Assembly: GCF_018860425.1 (NCBI RefSeq)
Contig: NZ_JAHKPI010000015.1
Location: 186,001-250,000 of the forward strand
Reading direction: 5' to 3'
Length of the DNA: 64,000 nt
From: Marinobacter sp. F3R08
GTDB lineage: Bacteria; Pseudomonadota; Gammaproteobacteria; Pseudomonadales; Oleiphilaceae
In this document: positions 63,864 to 64,000 of the stretch, one piece after another
How positions within the stretch are numbered: position 1 is the stretch's first letter
Layout of the letters: every line of letters begins with the position of its first letter
Notes under the pieces: model-generated
The model's input: the letters and a program-made list of their open reading frames with translations, nothing else
The model's database searches: none
Told to the model about the DNA's origin: nothing
Translations under genes and position numbers: made by a program

Positions 63864-64000
63864 CCAACGAGTTCCTGTAGTTCAACAATAGCCCATCCCG
63901 TCCGTTTGTACTATGCAGAAAAGCTCTACATGACGTTAAAAAATGGCAGTAGACTCGTTGTTTGTATTGAACTTTTGTGACGCCATGTAAGCGCCTTTGT

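Overview
The window looks like a continuous stretch of chromosome from a marine gammaproteobacterium, most probably Marinobacter or a very close relative. The evidence is moderately high GC, gene order shared with Pseudomonas (nadB / algU-mucABCD; lepA-lepB-rnc-era-recO-pdxJ; barA(gacS) / cysM-rlmD-relA-mazG), and a fatty acyl-CoA reductase of the type studied in Marinobacter wax-ester synthesis. The identification rests on recognising protein families, not on a database search. I see no rRNA, tRNA, CRISPR array, insertion sequence, prophage or integration scar. Genes are tightly packed and about 56 protein-coding genes can be supported.

Layout. 0.1-3.5 kb (minus strand): nadB, sdhE, ygfX, ygfZ, a cluster linked by flavin and Fe-S maturation. 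3.5-7.9 kb (plus): envelope-stress regulon algU-mucA-mucB-rseC-mucD, with a candidate AlgU-type promoter in front and a strong terminator behind. 8.0-10.8 kb: membrane CHASE-PAS-GGDEF-EAL protein with an altered EAL signature. 10.9-17.0 kb: lepA-lepB-DUF4845-rnc-era-recO-pdxJ. 17.0-19.9 kb (minus): BarA/GacS hybrid kinase. 20.1-25.5 kb: cysM, rlmD, relA, mazG. 25.6-26.3 kb: two small convergent paralogues around a hairpin. 26.4-33.4 kb: ppc, a YbaK-HDOD fusion, adk, tsaB, a small unknown protein, rsmJ. 33.4-39.4 kb: plsB (minus), nudC-murI (plus), then a DUF2156 acyltransferase-like gene and a SAM methyltransferase (minus). 39.6-43.8 kb (minus): HDOD-GAF histidine kinase followed by a receiver-PAS-GGDEF-EAL response regulator. 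43.9-45.3 kb: orphan FlhG/FleN-like ATPase. 45.5-50.0 kb: fatty acyl-CoA reductase, acs, and a LuxR-type regulator resembling CrbR/ErdR. 50.2-55.2 kb: mixed metabolism and small envelope proteins. 55.1-60.9 kb: LysR regulator divergent from a five-gene operon (ACAD10/11-like acyl-CoA dehydrogenase, SDR, APH-like kinase, histidine phosphatase, SDR). 61-63.9 kb: DUF6279 lipoprotein, DUF2798 membrane protein, and a PBP4-type carboxypeptidase.

How the genes work together. Much of the window is core housekeeping: translation, ribosome biogenesis, stringent response, phospholipid and peptidoglycan synthesis. Signalling is dense: two GGDEF-EAL proteins, BarA, RelA, AlgU/Muc, an HDOD kinase and two-component pairs. 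Carbon-storage and lipid genes (plsB, fatty acyl-CoA reductase, acs, ppc, the acyl-CoA dehydrogenase operon) fit a hydrocarbon- or lipid-using marine bacterium. The most notable locus is 55.1-60.9 kb. It looks like a split bacterial version of the kinase plus dehydrogenase chemistry of ACAD10/ACAD11 and the levulinate pathway, in which a hydroxyacyl-CoA is phosphorylated and phosphate is then eliminated. Its substrate cannot be read from the sequence.
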